A DNA stretch of 6,200 nucleotides from Gammaproteobacteria bacterium. Its GTDB lineage: Bacteria; Pseudomonadota; Gammaproteobacteria; JAJDOJ01. The stretch spans positions 1 through 6,200 of the forward strand of contig JALVEU010000001.1 in NCBI GenBank assembly GCA_027030565.1. Direction: 5' to 3'. How positions within the stretch are numbered: the first letter of the stretch is position 1; each line of letters starts with the position of its first letter. Under the pieces are notes generated by a model that was not told where the DNA came from, ran no database searches, and worked only from the letters and a program-made list of their open reading frames with translations. Below are positions 4,300 to 6,200 of the stretch, piece by piece. A program made the translations under genes and the position numbers.

Positions 4300-5841
4300 A
4301 TGTTCGAAGCCGTCAAACTGGGCCGCCGCATCTCCAAGGAGACCTTCAAGAAGGAAGAGCCGGAGCTGCGCACACGCCTGTTGGCCGCGCAGCGTGCACT
4401 GCGTGAGGCGCGCATCCCCGTGGTCGTGATCGTGGCCGGCGTGGAGGCCGCCGGCAAGGGCGCGGTGGTCAACCGCCTCAACGAGTGGCTGGACGCCCGG
4501 GGCGTCCAGACCTTCGCCTTCTGGGACGCCACCGACGAGGAACGCCAGCGCCCGCGCTACTGGCGATTCTGGCGCACCCTGCCGCCCCGCGGGCAGATCT
4601 CCAACCTGTTCGGAGGCTGGTACCTGGGCCCCATCGAGCGGCGCTTCCACGACCGCTGCAACGACGCCGAGATCGACGCCGAGCTCAACCGCATCGTGGA
4701 CTTCGAGCGCATGCTCGCCCACGACGGCATGCTGTTCGTCAAGTTCTGGTACCACCTCCCCAAGAAGGTGCAGAAGCGGCGCCTCAAGGAGCTGGCCCGC
4801 GACGACCGCAGTCGCTGGAAGATGCTGCCCGACAAGTCCAAGTTCTCCGAACAATACCGCAAGTTCGAGCGGGTGGCTGAGCGCGTCATCCGGGTCACCG
4901 ACCGGGGGGTCGCACCCTGGCACCTGATCGAGGCCACCGACCGGCGTTACCGGGACCTCACCACAGGGCGCACCCTGCTGGCCGCCCTGGAGGCCCGCCT
5001 GGCCCAGCCGGCACCGAGCCAGGAGGCCTTCGCACCGCCGACCGGGCCGGCCGAGTCCGTGGCGCCCGAGCCCGAGGCCCAGATCACCATCCTGGACCGC
5101 ATCGACCTCTCCCAGCGCCTGGAACGCGACGTCTACAAGAGGCGCCTCAAGGCCCTGCAGGCGCGGGCCAACGAGCTCACCTGGGCCGCCTACAAGGCCA
5201 AGCGCTCCTGCGTGCTGGTCTTCGAGGGCGTGGACGCCGGGGGCAAGGGGGGCGCCATCCGGCGCATCACCAACGCCGTGGACGCACGCCTCTATCGGGC
5301 GATCCCCATCGCCGCACCCACCGAAGAGGAGCGCGCCTATCACTATCTGTGGCGGTTCTGGCGCAACATCCCACGCGCGGGCTACATGACCATCTACGAC
5401 CGTTCCTGGTACGGGCGCGTCCTGGTGGAGCGGGTCGAGGGCTTCGCCACCCCCGAGGAATGGCAGCGCGCCTACGCGGAGATCAACGAGTTCGAGGCCC
5501 AGCTCGTGGAGCGCGGTATCGTGCTCCTGAAGTTCTGGCTTCAAGTGAGCCCCGAGGAGCAGCTGCGTCGTTTCAAGGAACGCGAACAGGTCCCCTACAA
5601 GCAGCACAAGATCACCGAAGAGGACTGGCGCAACCGCGAGCGCTGGGACGATTACAAGGTGGCCGCCAACGAGATGGTGGCCCGCACCAGCACCGAGCTG
5701 GCGCCCTGGACCCTGGTGGCCGGCGAGGACAAGCTCTTTGCGCGCATCCAGGTGCTGCAGACCTTCTGCGACACCCTGGAGCGAGCGCTCGAGGAAGGAC
5801 CGCCCAAAGATGGCTACCTAGCCTGCGAGGGGGCCGACTGA
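4300..5841 (+). CDS. pap: Polyphosphate:AMP phosphotransferase (two-domain PPK2, class II)
   Basis: This 513-residue cytosolic enzyme transfers phosphate from polyphosphate to AMP to give ADP, linking the polyphosphate store to the adenylate pool. Two PPK2 domains are fused. The N domain (about 1-235) has a Walker A loop, GVEAAGKG (47-54), and TDEERQRPRYWRFWRTLPPRG. The C domain (about 262-500) has GVDAGGKG (310-317), TEEERAYHYLWRFWRNIPRAG and the catalytic YDRSWYGRVLVERV (366-379). The N domain lacks the DRSWY motif and has FGGWYLGPIERRF instead, so the C domain is likely the main active site. A Pro/Ala/Glu-rich linker (about 236-262) joins them. Length is normal for the two-domain class. 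The ATG at 4300 is set by AAAGAGG at 4287-4293, six bases upstream. The open frame continues upstream to 3856, but that part is shadow of the previous gene. It converges on the helicase gene with a 21 bp gap and no visible terminator between them. Confidence 0.95.
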   Translation: MFEAVKLGRRISKETFKKEEPELRTRLLAAQRALREARIPVVVIVAGVEAAGKGAVVNRLNEWLDARGVQTFAFWDATDEERQRPRYWRFWRTLPPRGQISNLFGGWYLGPIERRFHDRCNDAEIDAELNRIVDFERMLAHDGMLFVKFWYHLPKKVQKRRLKELARDDRSRWKMLPDKSKFSEQYRKFERVAERVIRVTDRGVAPWHLIEATDRRYRDLTTGRTLLAALEARLAQPAPSQEAFAPPTGPAESVAPEPEAQITILDRIDLSQRLERDVYKRRLKALQARANELTWAAYKAKRSCVLVFEGVDAGGKGGAIRRITNAVDARLYRAIPIAAPTEEERAYHYLWRFWRNIPRAGYMTIYDRSWYGRVLVERVEGFATPEEWQRAYAEINEFEAQLVERGIVLLKFWLQVSPEEQLRRFKEREQVPYKQHKITEEDWRNRERWDDYKVAANEMVARTSTELAPWTLVAGEDKLFARIQVLQTFCDTLERALEEGPPKDGYLACEGAD

Positions 5842-5862
5842 ACCACCCCCACGGGCACGTCC

Positions 5863-6200
5863 TCACGGGCGCAGCACCCCGCCGACCCAGGTGCCCCGAT
5901 CCCCCGGACCACGGCGGCCCTGCGGCCCGCCCGGCTCCACCGACACGCCGTCGCGGTAGACCACACTGCGCCCTACCTGGGCGGACACGCGCGGGCCTGG
6001 GTCGAGCAGGCCCGTGAGATTGAGCGGGTCGGTCGCGGGCACCCGCAGCTCCCGGGCCGGGGCCTGCGGTGCCGCGCTCAGACGCCGGACCGCCTCGGGC
6101 AGCGCGAACTGCTCGCCCGAGAACCCTTCCACGAAGCGGCCGCCCAACACCTCCTCGCGGGCCTCCATGCGCCGCAGGGCGTAGAGCAGCCGTCCCCAGG
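5863..6200 (-). CDS. lhr: Lhr-type ATP-dependent helicase, C-terminal end (partial)
   Basis: The frame is open across the right window edge, and only the last 111 residues are visible. They read WGRLLYALRRMEAREEVLGG, then RFVEGFSGEQFALPEAV, ADPLNLTGLLDPGPRV and VVYRDGVSV, ending at the stop 5863-5865. These motifs (LEARGE..GGRFV.GFSGEQFA.PEAV, then DPLNL.G.L.PG.RV and the YRDG strand) are those of the C-terminal part of the large bacterial Lhr superfamily-2 helicase, which acts in nucleic acid repair or processing. The helicase core lies outside the window. The Met at 6166-6168 is internal, since the conserved block starts before it. The tail after VSV is a Gly/Arg/Pro-rich extension (GGPQGRRGPGDRG) without recognisable function. 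The gene is convergent with pap. Confidence 0.88.
   Translation of the reverse strand, partial: WGRLLYALRRMEAREEVLGGRFVEGFSGEQFALPEAVRRLSAAPQAPARELRVPATDPLNLTGLLDPGPRVSAQVGRSVVYRDGVSVEPGGPQGRRGPGDRGTWVGGVLRP

Noticed and set aside
4276..5607. Long open frame (443 codons) on the - strand across pap
   Set aside because: It is fully antisense to a clearly conserved enzyme. Its Gly/Val/Leu/Asp-rich composition is what the reverse of high-GC coding sequence gives, and it has no recognisable domain.

Overview
This 6.2 kb window is GC-rich, apart from one short AT-richer patch, and densely coding. It looks like ordinary chromosome from a gammaproteobacterium. The evidence is the proteobacterial style of its NrdB, two-domain polyphosphate:AMP phosphotransferase, long Lhr helicase and c'-like cytochrome, plus GTAG-type REP palindromes. 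A Chromatiales/Ectothiorhodospiraceae-like lineage is a guess from general resemblance, not something the sequence proves.

Layout. (1) Bases 1-662 are the 3' part of nrdB (class I ribonucleotide reductase small subunit), cut by the window start. (2) Bases 663-1093 hold four REP palindromes around a small AT-richer DUF2283 gene (860-1057). Three REPs lie upstream of that gene and one lies just after its stop. (3) Bases 1238-2414 are a tight two-gene unit on the + strand: a seven-helix TRIC/UPF0126 family membrane protein overlapped by a secreted c-type cytochrome with a C-terminal CxxCH. (4) A - strand gene for a single-pass membrane protein of unknown function (2462-2905) converges on the cytochrome gene. 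It diverges from a tiny two-helix membrane protein gene (3132-3359). (5) Bases 3360-3703 have no convincing gene but hold several hairpins, a CAA-rich unstructured stretch and a strong intrinsic terminator (3591-3613), which together resemble a small RNA or structured 3' UTR. (6) An unrecognised cysteine-containing protein (3704-4192) precedes pap, polyphosphate:AMP phosphotransferase (4300-5841). (7) The 3' end of an Lhr-type helicase gene enters on the - strand from the right edge and converges on pap with a 21 bp gap.

The genes do not form one pathway. Nucleotide themes recur: NrdB makes deoxynucleotides and Pap regenerates ADP from AMP and polyphosphate. The TRIC protein and the cytochrome are probably co-translated. 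No mobile element, CRISPR array, tRNA or defence system is visible. The parts most worth a second look are the REP cluster with structure-preserving base changes, the REP-flanked AT-rich gene, and the structured non-coding stretch at 3386-3613.
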